Assembly: GCA_023052935.1 (NCBI GenBank)
Contig: CM041294.1
Coordinates: 103,820,116 to 103,884,115, forward strand
Origin: Piezodorus guildinii
Lineage: Eukaryota > Arthropoda > Insecta > Hemiptera > Pentatomidae
Direction: 5' to 3'
Length of the DNA stretch: 64,000 nucleotides
Below the pieces are notes generated by a model. That model was given only the letters and a program-made list of their open reading frames with translations. It did not search any database and was not told where the DNA came from. Shown one piece after another: positions 23,469-34,470 of the stretch. Position 1 is the stretch's first letter. Every line of letters begins with the position of its first letter. The position numbers were made by a program, and so were the translations under genes.

Positions 23469-25800
23469 TTTTATTTATTTATTTATTTGCTATTCCGCAT
23501 CTACCCTTTCGGGTCATTAGCGGGTCTTGATTCTACGTTTATATTGAGTTTAACAGACCAATGTCTCTAAGAAACTCAAAAAGGCTTAGAATTATGTCTT
23601 CATCATTTCCTAATGCTTCTTTTAAGCTTGAAGGTATGTTATGTCTTGTTCTGGTGTCAGTGTACAGTGTGCATGATGTTACAATGTGTTTTATGGTCAG
23701 TGTTGTGTTACATGTATCACAGAATGGCGGATCCAGGCCTCTCATTAAATATCCGTGTGTAAAGGCTGTATGGCCTATCCTCAGCCTTGCTAACACTACC
23801 TCTTCCTTTCTACTTTTTCTGCATGATGTGGTCCAAGGAGATACATCTTGCTTTATCTCTGTCAGTTTAGTACTGGAAGTGGCCCATTCAGTTTTCCACT
23901 TGTTAATAATGGTCTTCCTGCAATGCCTCTTCCACTCTTCTGCTGTGGTTATGTTTACATTTTCAGTCGCAGGTTCATTGAGCCTCGCCCTGTTTGCTTC
24001 TCTGTCGGCTACATCATTTCCCACAATACCGCAATGCGACGGAACCCATGCAAGTACAACTTTTTTGTTGAAATTTTCTTGCAATCGCCAAATACAATTA
24101 GTTATTTCCCTTACTAGGGAATTGTTTGATTTTGTATCAGCAATTGCTTTAAGTGAACTTAATGAGTCCGTCACTATGAGCAAGTAGTTGTCATTCATTG
24201 TCTTGACTAGCTCCAAGGCTTTATATGTAGCAAATAGTTCTCCAGTAAATATACTGTTCATTCCGGGTAATATGAACCTGTGATTAATTGTATCACTTAC
24301 CACAGCACATCCAACTTCATCACTTACTTTCGATGCATCGGTATAAATTATAGAAAAATTATTATATTTCTCTTTCAATTCCAAAAAATAGCTTTTCATA
24401 AAGACGCGATCTTCAAAAGATTTCCCTCTTTTTGTAAGGGTTGTGTCAATTCGGATAAAATTCGTGTCCCATGGATCGAATAAAAAGTCGTTCAAACTTA
24501 AAATATTATTTACGTTTAAGTTTATTTCCAGCAATATATCACTAATTCTTCCTTTGATGCCAATTTTATAATTATTTTCATTTATATCGGATGCGACAAG
24601 TTCGTAGTTGGGATGGTTCTTTTTAGACAAAATGGATGCTGCGTAAGAAAGAGTTAGGTAAGCTCTTCTTAAGGCAAGACTCGGTTCTCCACTTTCTGCA
24701 TATAAGCTATCAACCGGCGAAGATCTGAATGCACCTGTACAGAGCCTTATCGCAGTATTATGAACGGTGTCCAACAGTTTAAGTGTTGATTCCGAAGCAG
24801 AACTGTAAACTGCGCTCCCGAAATCAATTTTGTTCCTGATTATCGTTTTATAAATGAAGAACAGAGTTTTTCTATCAGCTCCCCAATTTAAGCCAGATAT
24901 GACTTTTAAGATGTTCATCAGTTTTAAACATTCTGTTCTCAATATTTGTAAGTGCTTGGTCCACTTCAATTTTCTATCCATCCATAGTCCTAGAAACTTA
25001 ATATTCTCTACAAAGGGCAAAACATTTTCTTTTAGAACAAGTGTTGGGTTATTGCACCTCCGTTTTTTACAAAAGTGGAGACATTTTGTTTTAGAACTTG
25101 AAAAGTTGAAACCTGTTTGAGCAGACCAAATTTCTAAATCAGCCAAGATTGGTTGCAACTTCCATTCTATGAATTCGATCGATTTACTTTTAATAAGTAT
25201 AGTAAAATCATCGGCAAACAGAGTGCATGTTGCTGGTCCTTCTACATGTCTGACTATATCATTGATTGCTATCAAAAATAATGTTACACTCAATACAGAT
25301 CCCTGGGGAATCCCATTTTCCTGTAAGTATGTGCTTGAAAGCTTTTCACAAATTTTGACCCTAAAAGTTCTTCTATCTAAGAAATTATTGATGTACCTGA
25401 CTAATCGTCCCCTCATTCCCCACTCTATTAGCTTGTCTATTACGTACCTTCTCCATACCCTATCGTACGCTTTCTCCAGGTCAAAGAATACCGCAACTAA
25501 GTGCTCCTTAGCCAAAAATGCTGCCTGGATAAGAGTTTCGACTTTAATCAAATGATCAATCGCCGAACGGTATTTAACAAAACCACATTGCTCTTTAGCA
25601 ATGATTTGTTTTTTTGTCAAAACATTTACCAGTCTTTCATTGACCATTTTTTCCATTAATTTGGAGGTACAACAGGTCAGCGAGATGGGTCGAAATTTAT
25701 CAGGTGTTACGGCATCTTTGGTTTTAGGAATGGGAATAATTATTGAGTTACGCCACAAATCAGGTAGAGCTCCTTCCGTCCTTTTTAATTCTTCGTTAAT
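23469..25800 (-). mobile_element. I/LOA-like LINE, 5'-truncated, well preserved
   Basis: A minus-strand LINE lacking ORF1, the endonuclease and the start of RT. Its 3' end shows a short UTR (23538-23490) and a tandem AAAT tail (23489-23469) rather than poly(A). The 5' border is at about 25800, where the open frame meets a stop and unrelated sequence begins. Simple-repeat tails and an RNase H domain are features of the I, LOA and related clades. No clear target duplication was found. Confidence 0.85.
23539..25800 (-). CDS. LINE ORF2 fragment: reverse transcriptase + RNase H
   Basis: An unbroken frame of about 753 codons. Counting from the TTG at 25758 as residue 1: RT finger block KFRPISLTCCTSKLMEKM (21-38), palm motif FFDLEKAYDRVWR (91-103), GIPQGSVLS (149-157), FADD catalytic box (181-184), FLGLWMDRKLKW (255-266). 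A linker is followed by RNase H with IYTDASK (471-477), the Glu at 507, TDSLSSLKAI (530-539), and WVPSHCGIVGNDVADREAN (571-589), so the D-E-D-H-D active site is complete. A Cys-His knuckle (CDTC at 680, H691, C696) closes the protein. It copies element RNA into DNA at the target and removes RNA. The true start lies upstream of the truncation. The uninterrupted frame suggests a young insertion, although it cannot move itself without its endonuclease. Confidence 0.88.
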   Translation of the reverse strand: MNEELKRTEGALPDLWRNSIIIPIPKTKDAVTPDKFRPISLTCCTSKLMEKMVNERLVNVLTKKQIIAKEQCGFVKYRSAIDHLIKVETLIQAAFLAKEHLVAVFFDLEKAYDRVWRRYVIDKLIEWGMRGRLVRYINNFLDRRTFRVKICEKLSSTYLQENGIPQGSVLSVTLFLIAINDIVRHVEGPATCTLFADDFTILIKSKSIEFIEWKLQPILADLEIWSAQTGFNFSSSKTKCLHFCKKRRCNNPTLVLKENVLPFVENIKFLGLWMDRKLKWTKHLQILRTECLKLMNILKVISGLNWGADRKTLFFIYKTIIRNKIDFGSAVYSSASESTLKLLDTVHNTAIRLCTGAFRSSPVDSLYAESGEPSLALRRAYLTLSYAASILSKKNHPNYELVASDINENNYKIGIKGRISDILLEINLNVNNILSLNDFLFDPWDTNFIRIDTTLTKRGKSFEDRVFMKSYFLELKEKYNNFSIIYTDASKVSDEVGCAVVSDTINHRFILPGMNSIFTGELFATYKALELVKTMNDNYLLIVTDSLSSLKAIADTKSNNSLVREITNCIWRLQENFNKKVVLAWVPSHCGIVGNDVADREANRARLNEPATENVNITTAEEWKRHCRKTIINKWKTEWATSSTKLTEIKQDVSPWTTSCRKSRKEEVVLARLRIGHTAFTHGYLMRGLDPPFCDTCNTTLTIKHIVTSCTLYTDTRTRHNIPSSLKEALGNDEDIILSLFEFLRDIGLLNSI

Positions 25801-26340
25801 TCAAGAGGTTTTAGATCTTTGGAATGACCTTCCTTTTACAATTTTTCAATGTACGCCATTTTGGAACCTTTCTGAACCTTTGATTGTAAACCTTTCTTCT
25901 TATTTTCACTTACCTATCTATGAAATAAATAGTAAGAAAAATTATTGAGAGTGTGATTATTTTTAAATTCGAGTTTTCACCGGTAATACATGTTTTAAGA
26001 CCCCCTGAGTCCGAATGACCGATTCCAGTAAAAAGGTATGTATGTGTGTATGTGATAAGTCTAGCATAGAAACGATAAGTTTATAACATAGCCATTTCAT
26101 ATTTCATAAGCGTATATTCCATGAGCTTTTATAGAGACATTTTTCAACAAACTTGGCGAAACAGAAGAGGCACTTTATACTATGCAGTTTGGATATTTTT
26201 AAAATTTTCTCCAAAATTAAACTCTCTATATCGGTGTAAAATTTAAAGGACTTTAATATTATGTCGGTTTCATTGGTGCAATTACCACGACATGTATAAA
26301 GTTTGAGATATGTGGCCATTTGTAAAATATTGAAAAATAA
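25801..26340 (+). repeat. Dispersed repeat R1 and its 5' flank
   Basis: R1 proper starts near 25905 (TTTCACTTACCTATCTATG) and carries TTTTCACCGGTAATACATG, CCTGAGTCCGAATGACC, ATGTGATAAGTCTAGCAT and CACTTTATACTATGCAG in the same order as the other copies. 25801-25900 is unclassified, between the LINE border and R1. Confidence 0.7.
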
Positions 26341-27490
26341 AAATCTTAATCTAAAATCTTTATCATCTTTTTTTGAACGTTATTTAACGGGGGTTGGTGG
26401 AAATAAAGTGTCGCTTCCACAATTTTTTTTTTAAGATCGATAAGTTTTGAAAAACATTATATAAATTTGTGGTTCTGTGTTATCGACCTCTAGAAAAAAG
26501 TATTCATTTTTGTATTGTAAGATTTTCAAAGACGTTTAATTTCAATTACATAATATTATAATATTTAATAAATTTCTGGTATAAAGTATCGTCAAAGCAG
26601 GAGAAAAAAAAAAACACAGCTGTCCGCTACACTCCTAATAATTTATCTAACCGAAAAAAAACGCAATGCCTAATTAATAAATCTACTAACAATGACTAAC
26701 AAAGGCCGTACGTGTATTCGTTTTCATTAACGTTCATTGGCGTAAAACTTCCCCCACTAGTCCTAAGAATGAACCCATGTGTGTGTTTTATTGCACATGG
26801 AGATGCTTAACAAAAGAGCCCTAACACAATAACTTTCGCAATAAATAGTCCGATTCCCTGCCTCTTAAGCTAATCCTATTCATGAATACGTCCACCAGCT
26901 TAGTGTGTTCTCCTGGCTCATGGTAGTTGAGCATTTTCAACAAGGATTACGATTGTCAGCACAAATATCAGGCTAGGCCGTCAAGGCTTGCAGGATCTAG
27001 CTCTAAACTTACTTAGAGCTCTTTAATCTTCTCACTCTAAACTAATTCAGACAACACACTAGACCTTGCGAAAACTCGCTAATATTTTATAAGCTAATAA
27101 TTATTTAAAAATTAATTTAATGTGGTTTGGTGGTTAGCAAAAATGGTATCTATTTTCATAGTAAAGGAAGGATATAATTAACAATGAAAGCGAACACCTT
27201 TTGAAGTCCTATGTATTTTCTGGAGTTGACTTCCTTCTTTCTTTCCTGTTAAATGTTCCTATTTTCTACAGCTTGCTAGGGTTCTGAAAGTTCTGTACCC
27301 ATATCCACAGCAGGATATTTCTTAACCAAGATAAAAAATGTCTTTATATTCTCTTTTTTACTCCTTCGGTTTTTTTTCGATGGATGAGGATACGTCCATA
27401 GAAACATGGTTTGCTTATGATACTACCAAGTAGAACATTTTTCTTTCGGTCGTATACGCTTATTTATTTTTTTTTTAATTGATGGGTTCT
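26341..27490. other. No gene seen
   Basis: 26755-27060 is richer in GC but closed in all frames read. Nothing else stands out. Confidence 0.5.
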
Positions 27491-27500
27491 GTCCAAAATA

Positions 27501-27801
27501 CTCAATACAAAACAGCGTGGTCTAGTGGGTAGAGCACTTGTCTATTGTTCTTCTGGTCCCGGGTTCGAATCTCGGCTGAGGTAGAATTATTTATTCAGCT
27601 GTTACAGCCGTGCAGCGACTCTGGGGCATACCCAGTCTCTATAAAGTGGGTACCCAAATATTAAGAAAAAATATGGCGGCTGAGCGTGATGTAGGCCTAA
27701 TCACCTTCATGCAAGGCCGTTGGCCAAGAAACAGTACGAATATCTAAAAGTCCTAATCCTGAGTCCCTTAATAGGTTGAAGAGGTACAGGTTTGGGTTTT
27801 G
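27501..27801 (+). mobile_element. tRNA-derived SINE, family S1, best copy
   Basis: The A box GTGGTCTAGTGGGTAGAGC (27518-27536) and B box GGGTTCGAATCTC (about 27560-27572) are intact. The body carries CAGCTGTTACAGCCGTGCAG, CCCAGTCTCTATAAAGTGGG, GGCGGCTGAGCGTGATG and a distal part with AAACAGTACGAATATC. The 10 bp target duplication GTCCAAAATA lies on both sides (27491-27500 and 27802-27811). Confidence 0.88.
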
Positions 27802-27811
27802 GTCCAAAATA

Positions 27812-28289
27812 TTTTCAGCATTATTCTCAAGGACAACGATTAAAATGACCCAATCTTGTTTAGGTGTTAGTTTAAGTGTCTATTCTTCCAAGTAGGAAGG
27901 CTGACTAAATCTCTATTGTTATTAAATTTCCGAAGCTTGTTTGTCCATATGCCTGGGTCTTGATATTAAAATGACTAGTAGATAGTGTCATTTATTGGTG
28001 CATATGATTCACCATGATAATTAATTATGTTAAATAATTTAATTAACTAGCTTTACTATATTTAGCTATATTATTTCTTTTTTTTATCAATTTCTAGATT
28101 CGATCGTGGAACATAAAACTAAAAACTGACTTTTAAATGCGTACCACATAAATACGTCATTATTTCCAGTAGTTTTTTATAGACCAAAACTTTAAATTTC
28201 TATCTTTCCTTTGAAAGTTATTGTAATTCTTAAAAAGTATCGAAATCGCAACTCTATATAGTAATATTCTAAAAATATTTGATTTATTC
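27812..28289. other. AT-rich DNA, no gene seen
   Basis: No supported feature. Confidence 0.5.
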
Positions 28290-28775
28290 ATTTATTTATT
28301 TATTAGAGCTTTTCAACCACAAGGGTCATTTGCACTCTATTTTACAATAACCATTCCCAACTATAAGTCATAATTTAAATTTTTTGAAAAACTACCTGGA
28401 ATAGTTCTTCATGTGCATTTCTAGACAAATGTTTTAGTAGTACATCCTTGTAAGCATAACATTCAGTGATAATATGAATGATTTTAAGTGGTACTCCACA
28501 CGAGATACACTCAGGCGGGGGCTTTCCCATTAAATACTTATGGGTGAGTTAAATATGCCCAATTCTTAAACGAGCCAACACTATTTCTTCCTTTCGCGTC
28601 AGCTGAATAATTAACTTCGTCCTGCGAACATATAGGGGTCTCCTATCGTGAGTTTATTGTCCCACGTTGTCGTCCAGATCTGTTGCCAAACATGCCTTGT
28701 TGCTTTTTGCCATGTGTTGATCGACTGGCCGTCGGCAACAGCTCTTTTAGCTACACTATCTGCTATATGTTGCGA
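28290..28775 (-). pseudogene. I/LOA-like LINE 3' relic
   Basis: On the minus strand the order of blocks matches the end of the 23.5-25.8 kb ORF: DSVAKRAV (RNase H end, compare NDVADREAN), a WDNKLT segment, RRERKEIVLARLRIGH-like (compare SRKEEVVLARLRIGH), YLMGKPPPECISCG with the knuckle H..C, and an (AAAT)n-type tail at 28310-28290. Frames are broken at several places. It is a related but different family member, older than the 23.5 kb copy. Confidence 0.7.
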
Positions 28776-28998
28776 TTTGGCCCGTACCAGGTATCACTTC
28801 TTTCATGAAGAACTCCACTCCCACTCTAATCCACTAGTTTCAATCCTTGCTCCTTTTTCAATCCCTGATGATCCACCGAGGCGGCTGAAAAGAAGATGAC
28901 CTCGAGACCTTCTTGTTTAGATTCACTACTAGAGTACTCCTAATGGACAGTTTCTATACAGTTGTAAATTTCAATAAAAATATTTGAAATAAAAATGG
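28776..28998 (+). pseudogene. Jockey 3' end relic
   Basis: Begins GATTTGGCCCGTACCAGGTA, matching GATTTGGCCCGGACCAAGTA of the 57.2 kb Jockey, and continues with the C-terminal block PRRLKR and a broken PRDLL-like end near 28900, then a 3' UTR with TTTCAATAAAAATATTTG. It joins the minus-strand LINE relic head to head at about 28775. The short poly(A) is not preserved. Confidence 0.75.
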
Positions 28999-29083
28999 TA
29001 ATGTAACCTTTTCTGAAAAAAAAACAAGCCATAAGCTAAAATCCTTAGCCTGAAATAAGGATCTGGTTACACAAGGACTTTAC

Positions 29084-29199
29084 TTCAAATAACAGAACGG
29101 TGTTTGGAAAGAGACGGACGTATGTGGTTGAGCCTCCCTGATCCCCCTGAGATCGTGTTACTCGAGCTTCAAAAGCGACAGTTTCAACGTCAATTCTAC
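29084..29199 (-). CDS. Tentative internal exon of a host gene
   Basis: On the minus strand a strong acceptor (TCTTCCTCTCCTTACCGCAG) precedes a 116 bp segment that is open, has about 50 percent GC in very AT-rich DNA, and ends at GAA/GTAAAG. Read in the frame that starts with two bases of a split codon, the peptide includes RIDVETVAFEARVTRSQGD and TTYVRLFPNTVLLFE. The exon at 31256-31354, 2 kb upstream on the same strand, ends with one base of a codon, so the phases join. No family recognised. The plus strand is also open here (GRMWLSLPDPPEIVLLEL) with a GTAAGG donor but a weaker acceptor, so orientation is not certain. Confidence 0.35.
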
Positions 29200-29529
29200 C
29201 TGCGGTAAGGAGAGGAAGACATTTTTTTTTTCTAATTGTAAAAAATAATATAATCTTAACTATACATAAGAGGAGATCAAAATTATTTCCTTTGTCTTAA
29301 AAAGGTTAATAATAAATATATTATGATTTATGATAAATACAACCACAATAATCTATTAATAGTATCAATTTATAGTGATGAATTGTATTGGCTTCATCTT
29401 AGCACAAAAGAATACACGAAAATCCCAAAATCAACCAAAATAATGAATTATTTTTATAAACATTTATTTCTTAAATGTAAATGATAACAAGTAATGCCAT
29501 ATTTTTTCGGGAAAAAACTTTATAAATAT

Positions 29530-30020
29530 AATCTAGTAGCTGTTACCCGCGACTTCTTCCGAGCCAATTTCTGTTATTATGATCGGGATTTAGAAGTTTT
29601 CAAAAGAAAATATTTTAAAGTACTTTGCTTAAATGATATTTTTAGTTTTATTTTATGTGACAGAAGAACATACTGGCCGTGTGAAAGGCAGTCTTGATGT
29701 AAATCAATTCCTACGTGTTTAAATGTTTGCCCGTGTGATTTAATAAATTTTAACGCAAAAGATAACATAATGGGAAATCGTATTATTTTAAAATTAAAAG
29801 CTAAATCATTTGGAATCATTGGGATGCGAAGTTAATTTTTCCCGTTTTTTTCCACTGATTCTTCATCGCTCCTATTGGTCACAGCGTGATGTTCTATAGC
29901 CTAAAATCTTCCTCTACAAATGGACTATCTAACAAAAAAAACATTTTTCAAATCAAATCAGTAGTTCCTGAGATTCAGTAGTTCAAACAAACTCTTCAGC
30001 TTTATAATAAGAATAGATAG
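29530..30020 (+). repeat. Old transposon-like repeat
   Basis: Starts TAGTAGCTGTTACCCGCGAC and ends with AATCAGTAGTTCCTGAGATT, TTCAAACAAACTCTTCAGC and a TAGATAGATAGATTATAA tail. This start and tail are wording I associate with abundant non-coding repeats in many insect genomes; the class (LINE tail or Helitron-like) is uncertain. Open frames inside are short and contradictory on both strands. Confidence 0.5.
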
Positions 30021-30440
30021 ATAGATTATAAAACTTAAAACAAGACTCGTTAAAGTTTACTGTAACTTTTTTTGGAAAGAAATAGAAACCAACTATTTTA
30101 TTGTTATCATTTGCAATATTTCTTTAAACCTGTGTTTATTATAAAACAAGAGGAATTTTGTCCTTAAGTGCATTAAGGAGACAAATTATTTAAATTAAAA
30201 AAATAAATATAGCCCTTAATTAAAAGCTACAAGAGCACACGCAAATAATCTCTATAATAACCAACTCTAAAATACGATGTAAACTACTATTTAGAGAATA
30301 ATTATCAGTATTTTTGATTTTACGACATCAATTAAGCCTGTGTAATATAATCCATTTTCAAACAAGTAATGTTTCCAAGAGATTAAAAAGTGGTTTATTA
30401 ATATGAATAGGTAAAATATATATATAGGTTTATATATATA

Positions 30441-30505
<65 letters not shown>

Positions 30506-31255
30506 GGAAATGAACGAAAGTTATAGTTATATATTTAACTTAGATAAATTGAATAAGCTGTTATAAAAAATGAGTAAAAATCTAAGTATCAGGTGTCAAA
30601 CTTTAAATAAAATTTTTGTACACAAGCTCCTCTCTATTTATCAGCTCGTTCTAGGGAGCTCACAATTTAAATTGGTTCAGGTCTATCCGAATTTATTTTC
30701 ACTAACATTTATTTACTCGATTCCATATTCTTTGTATTTCTTATCACGTCTGAAAAAAATTTGTTAGTTATACTTTCGTTAAACTAAGTTTTTTAAATGA
30801 GGTGGGTACTAATGACCACCACTAAGTATACAACTTAATTTTATGGCATAATTTTTGATTCCGACACGTCGCCTATTCTAATCAGGCCGTACCAGGTTAA
30901 AAATTACTTCGCGGTTAACCTACTGTTAGCCTTTAAATGTACACATGATCTCATATAAACAAAATAATTACACTTCTAAACCGCTAAGAAAGGATTTTGT
31001 TTTAATCATAGGCAAAGTCGTGTTTTTGTTTTTTTTAATATGATTTTGAAATTTGTGTATGAATATAAGTTAAAAAAATAAATATCTGATACTTATCATT
31101 GAAATTGCCACCAGTGACAACATTAAAAACAATGTTCAGTAATGTAAAAATATATTTAGCTATTATCATTATAACAGTTCCTAAACGAAGCTTGTTTTTT
31201 AAAAACACGACAATGTTTGAAAACAACCCATAATTTTCATGATAGACCCATTCAC
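30021..31255. other. AT-rich DNA with (AT)n tract
   Basis: Includes an interrupted AT microsatellite at 30417-30500. No gene seen. Confidence 0.55.
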
Positions 31256-31354
31256 CTGAACAGTACGAAACTAATGAATGGGAACGACCTTTGGAAATTT
31301 GCCTCATTATAAGTTCCGACCACGCGAAAAGTGATCCATCAATGCTCGTTAAAG
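31256..31354 (-). CDS. Tentative internal exon of a host gene
   Basis: On the minus strand GTCCTGAACATTTCAG precedes a 99 bp open segment ending TACTGTTCAG/GTGAAT, a near-consensus donor. It enters with two bases completing a codon and leaves with one base, the phase the downstream candidate at 29199-29084 needs; the split codon would be Gly. The peptide includes LTSIDGSLFAWSELIMRQ and KGRSHSLVSYC. GC content is well above the surroundings. No family recognised, and an exon of this size with decent borders can occur by chance; the phase match is the main support. Confidence 0.33.
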
Positions 31355-31899
31355 CTGAAATGTTCAGGACAACTTCTAGCTTACAATAAAACATCAAAAG
31401 TAATTATTTTTTTCATTTCATATTGTAAATTCAGTACCAACTCATTATTCATGTTATCGTTTAATTTATATGAAAGCCAATTATTTATTTACTGTATGCT
31501 ATTAACGGACTCATAACTCAATGAGGCACAAGTGCCATTTTAATTGCAGCAATACGTTTGCTATGGCTATCCGATTTTTTTATTAACCATTCGCCGAAGA
31601 AAAATATACTACGTCCTTTTTTTACGTAGTATATTTTTTACGACCCTAGTCATCATTGTGGAAATTATTTAGTGTTATTTTAATCCGAAGTCAATGTTAA
31701 GTTTTCAGGTTTCTTAAGCGTTATGGTAGCATAATATTTCGATAGACTAATAGCAATGATCCATGTAATGATCGTTAATTGAGACGTTGAGTTCCAAAAG
31801 AAACTGTATCCACTTTAGACAACTTAACAGGAAACACAAAAATCTGTAAATATTTATTACTGGACCAATTTATTAGATTATTTATTTATGTTCTTATTA
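31355..31899. other. AT-rich DNA, no gene seen
   Basis: A short hairpin at 31599-31640 has arms AAAAATATACTACGT and ACGTAGTATATTTTT separated by 12 bases, possibly a tiny foldback. Otherwise nothing. Confidence 0.5.
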
Positions 31900-33350
31900 T
31901 CTCTTCTCTCATCCAAAGCATCATTGATCATCGATCCTTAGTACTTAAAGCTGTTAACGCACTCAAATTTGTAGCTCCCAACTATGTAGTGTCTCTGTAG
32001 GTGTGCTGGCTTCTTCCTCCTCAGAATTAGGATCTTTGTCTTGTCTTCATTAATCTGAAGACCCATTCTTCTTCCTTTTATCTCAAGTACTGTGAATACC
32101 TTTTTTATGCTTTTTGAGTCCTTCCTGCAATGACAATATCATCTGCATACGGCATTATATGTATCATCTTGTTAAAGATTATTCTTTGGGACATCATCCC
32201 TGATCTTTTTATAACTGCATTTAGGCCCATGTAGAACAGTAGAGGTGCAAGAGAACTCTTGTTTGAGCTCATGGTACAAGACTCTCCCATTGAATGGTAT
32301 AGTTCTTCCCTAATGACAAAGTCATATGCCGCTTTATAGTCTATGAAGAGTATACAGTGTTACTAAACTCATCCTTTTCTCCATCATCTGTCGAAGTGAG
32401 AATATTTGGCCAGTAGTAGAACGATTTGTCCTAAATCCACATTGGTATTCTCCGAGCTGTGGTTCTACTACGTATGGAATTAGGAGGTTATATAAAGCTA
32501 CCGAGAAAATCGTTATAGACCGTATTTAGTAGGCTGGTTCCCTATAATTCTTGCATTCAGTTGAATCTCCTTTCTATTTAAAAATTGGTACAATCATAGA
32601 CTCACTCCAATTCTACCAGTCTGGTAATTTCTTCAATAAGTTGTGGGCTCCTGTCTTTAGAAATTCTGCTGGGATCCTGTCTGATCCAGGTGCTTAGTTT
32701 TTTTTAATCTATCCAAAATTAATTGGACTTCCATACTACCAGGTGGAACCAATTCAGTCTCATTTTCATCTTCTGGGAGATTACCAATTTTTTGCTTTTC
32801 AGTGATGGGATTAAGGAGTTTCTTGAAGTGGTCTCTGTCTCTCCATCTTTCTTTTCTGTCCTGGTCTACGACCAGCTAGTTTACCTTCCGCATTCCTAAT
32901 TATTGCATTGTTGCTGAAACCTACAGTAGTGGTCTTAACTTCCTTTTAAGGAAGAATTTCCTTGTCTATTACTTCTCTGAGTCCTCTATATCCTTCACTT
33001 TCTCTAGTATTGCCTAACTCTTCGTTTTCTTCAGAACTCTTTTTGCTTTTCTTCTTGCTCCATTGTACTGTTTTCTACTATTTCTAATGTCTCGGCTCAA
33101 GAGAACTGATCCCTTTGCATGCCTTTCTGCCGCTACTTCATCACATTCTTATCGAACCACGTATTATTACTTCTCATATCCTTCTGACAGTACAGGTCCG
33201 CTAAGTCTGCTATGACCTGCTTCCGTAAGCCCCATTCTTCTTCTACATCTCTACCTCCTTCAATTGCAGAGATGTTCCTCACACCTTGTTCAGTATCAGA
33301 CTGGAATGAGTTTCTTATCTCTAAGAAACTTAAATATAACTTTGTAATCA
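31900..33350 (-). pseudogene. RTE-like LINE ORF2 relic
   Basis: On the minus strand the blocks appear in protein order: a linker with WFDKNV near 33150, KNAPGSDRIPAEFLK at 32690 (RT finger), a GFR-like CGFRTNRSTT at 32440, the thumb-side APLLFYMGLNAVI at 32240, the catalytic box YADDIVI at 32140, and a FKY..GSMIND end near 31940. Stops and frameshifts occur throughout. No endonuclease domain can be read upstream of 33350. The whole is a decayed 5'-truncated copy. Confidence 0.75.
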
Positions 33351-34470
33351 TTAAAATTATTTGATTTTCTCTATTTATCCTCTTTCTTGTCTCTAATAAA
33401 TTTTTTTAGATTTTAGCATCTATTATATGAAACTTTAATATAGTAATACCACTCGAATAATCATTACAACAGCCACTGTTATTCAAAATTGTGTCCGTAA
33501 AAGACAAGTGAAACAACCTTCCTGTATCGTACTTTGAATAAAACCTGATTATACAATATTTAATGAGGTAAAATGTCAAATTTCCACTATAAAATGTTTA
33601 TAAACCACTATTAAGGCTCTATATTATTTACTGTGAAAACGCACTAACCCATTATAGATAAAACAGGACAATAGTGGCACCTCCACCAGACATAAATAAA
33701 TAAGTTCCTTTTAAAGACCGACCCACACATCCTCTATATAATGGACATTCACTACCTACATAGAAAAGGGTCGACGAAAAACCAACCTCGTCAGGTCCCT
33801 GCTTCTCACCTCCACACAAAAGAAGTAACGTTTCATTATCCTAGATTTTCCCTCATCCTTTCACCAAAAGTAATTGGTGAGCTTCCTTTTTCTATTTCTT
33901 TTAAAGTAAAATCATACTTTATACTATTTTCTGAAATGTCTGCATCATAACATACATTAGCCCAATTCTACTAAAAATGGAGTTGTGCACGGTAATAAAA
34001 TAGACATATATTTTTCCGTTTCAATTAATGGATTCTATGCCGAGGGGATAGAAAAAAAAAAACTTTATCGAAAAGCAAAAGTTTTTTTTTTTTTCCACCA
34101 ATTTAAAGCAAATTAAAGGAAGACTTTTTTTTGTAATACAGAAAATTCAAAACCTAACGATATAAAAGTAATATTTCCTTAAAATGTCCGTTTTGGAAAT
34201 TTACTTTTCTTGCATTTGGTACTAATTGTTTTTTCTGTGCGCGTAAATCACGTAGATATATTTTAGTATTTATGATGAAAACCATGGATAACATCAAGAA
34301 ACCCAAAATTTAATTTTTTTTCCTAACCGTTTGCAATCGTTCTTTGTATGCGTCATATCAACTTTTTTGTACCACCTGAGGTTTAGTATCGTAAAAATAT
34401 GACGTGACATTTATGAGATACCTCGTAGAGAAGTAAGAGAGGAAATTGTTGAATGAAAAGTGTTAACATC
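33351..34470. other. AT-rich DNA, no gene seen
   Basis: 33730-33850 is a little richer in GC and open on the plus strand for about 50 codons, without convincing splice borders. Poly(A)/poly(T) runs at 34052 and 34083. Confidence 0.5.

Noticed and set aside
23561..25948. Several plus-strand frames of up to 208 codons
   Set aside because: Antisense to the LINE RT/RNase H frame on the minus strand.
26755..27060. Coding sequence in a GC-richer patch
   Set aside because: Stops in all six frames at short intervals.
29094..29202. Plus-strand exon (MWLSLPDPPEIVLLELQKRQ, donor CTGCG/GTAAGG)
   Set aside because: The opposite strand has a much better pyrimidine tract at its acceptor and a phase-compatible partner exon; strand remains open to test.
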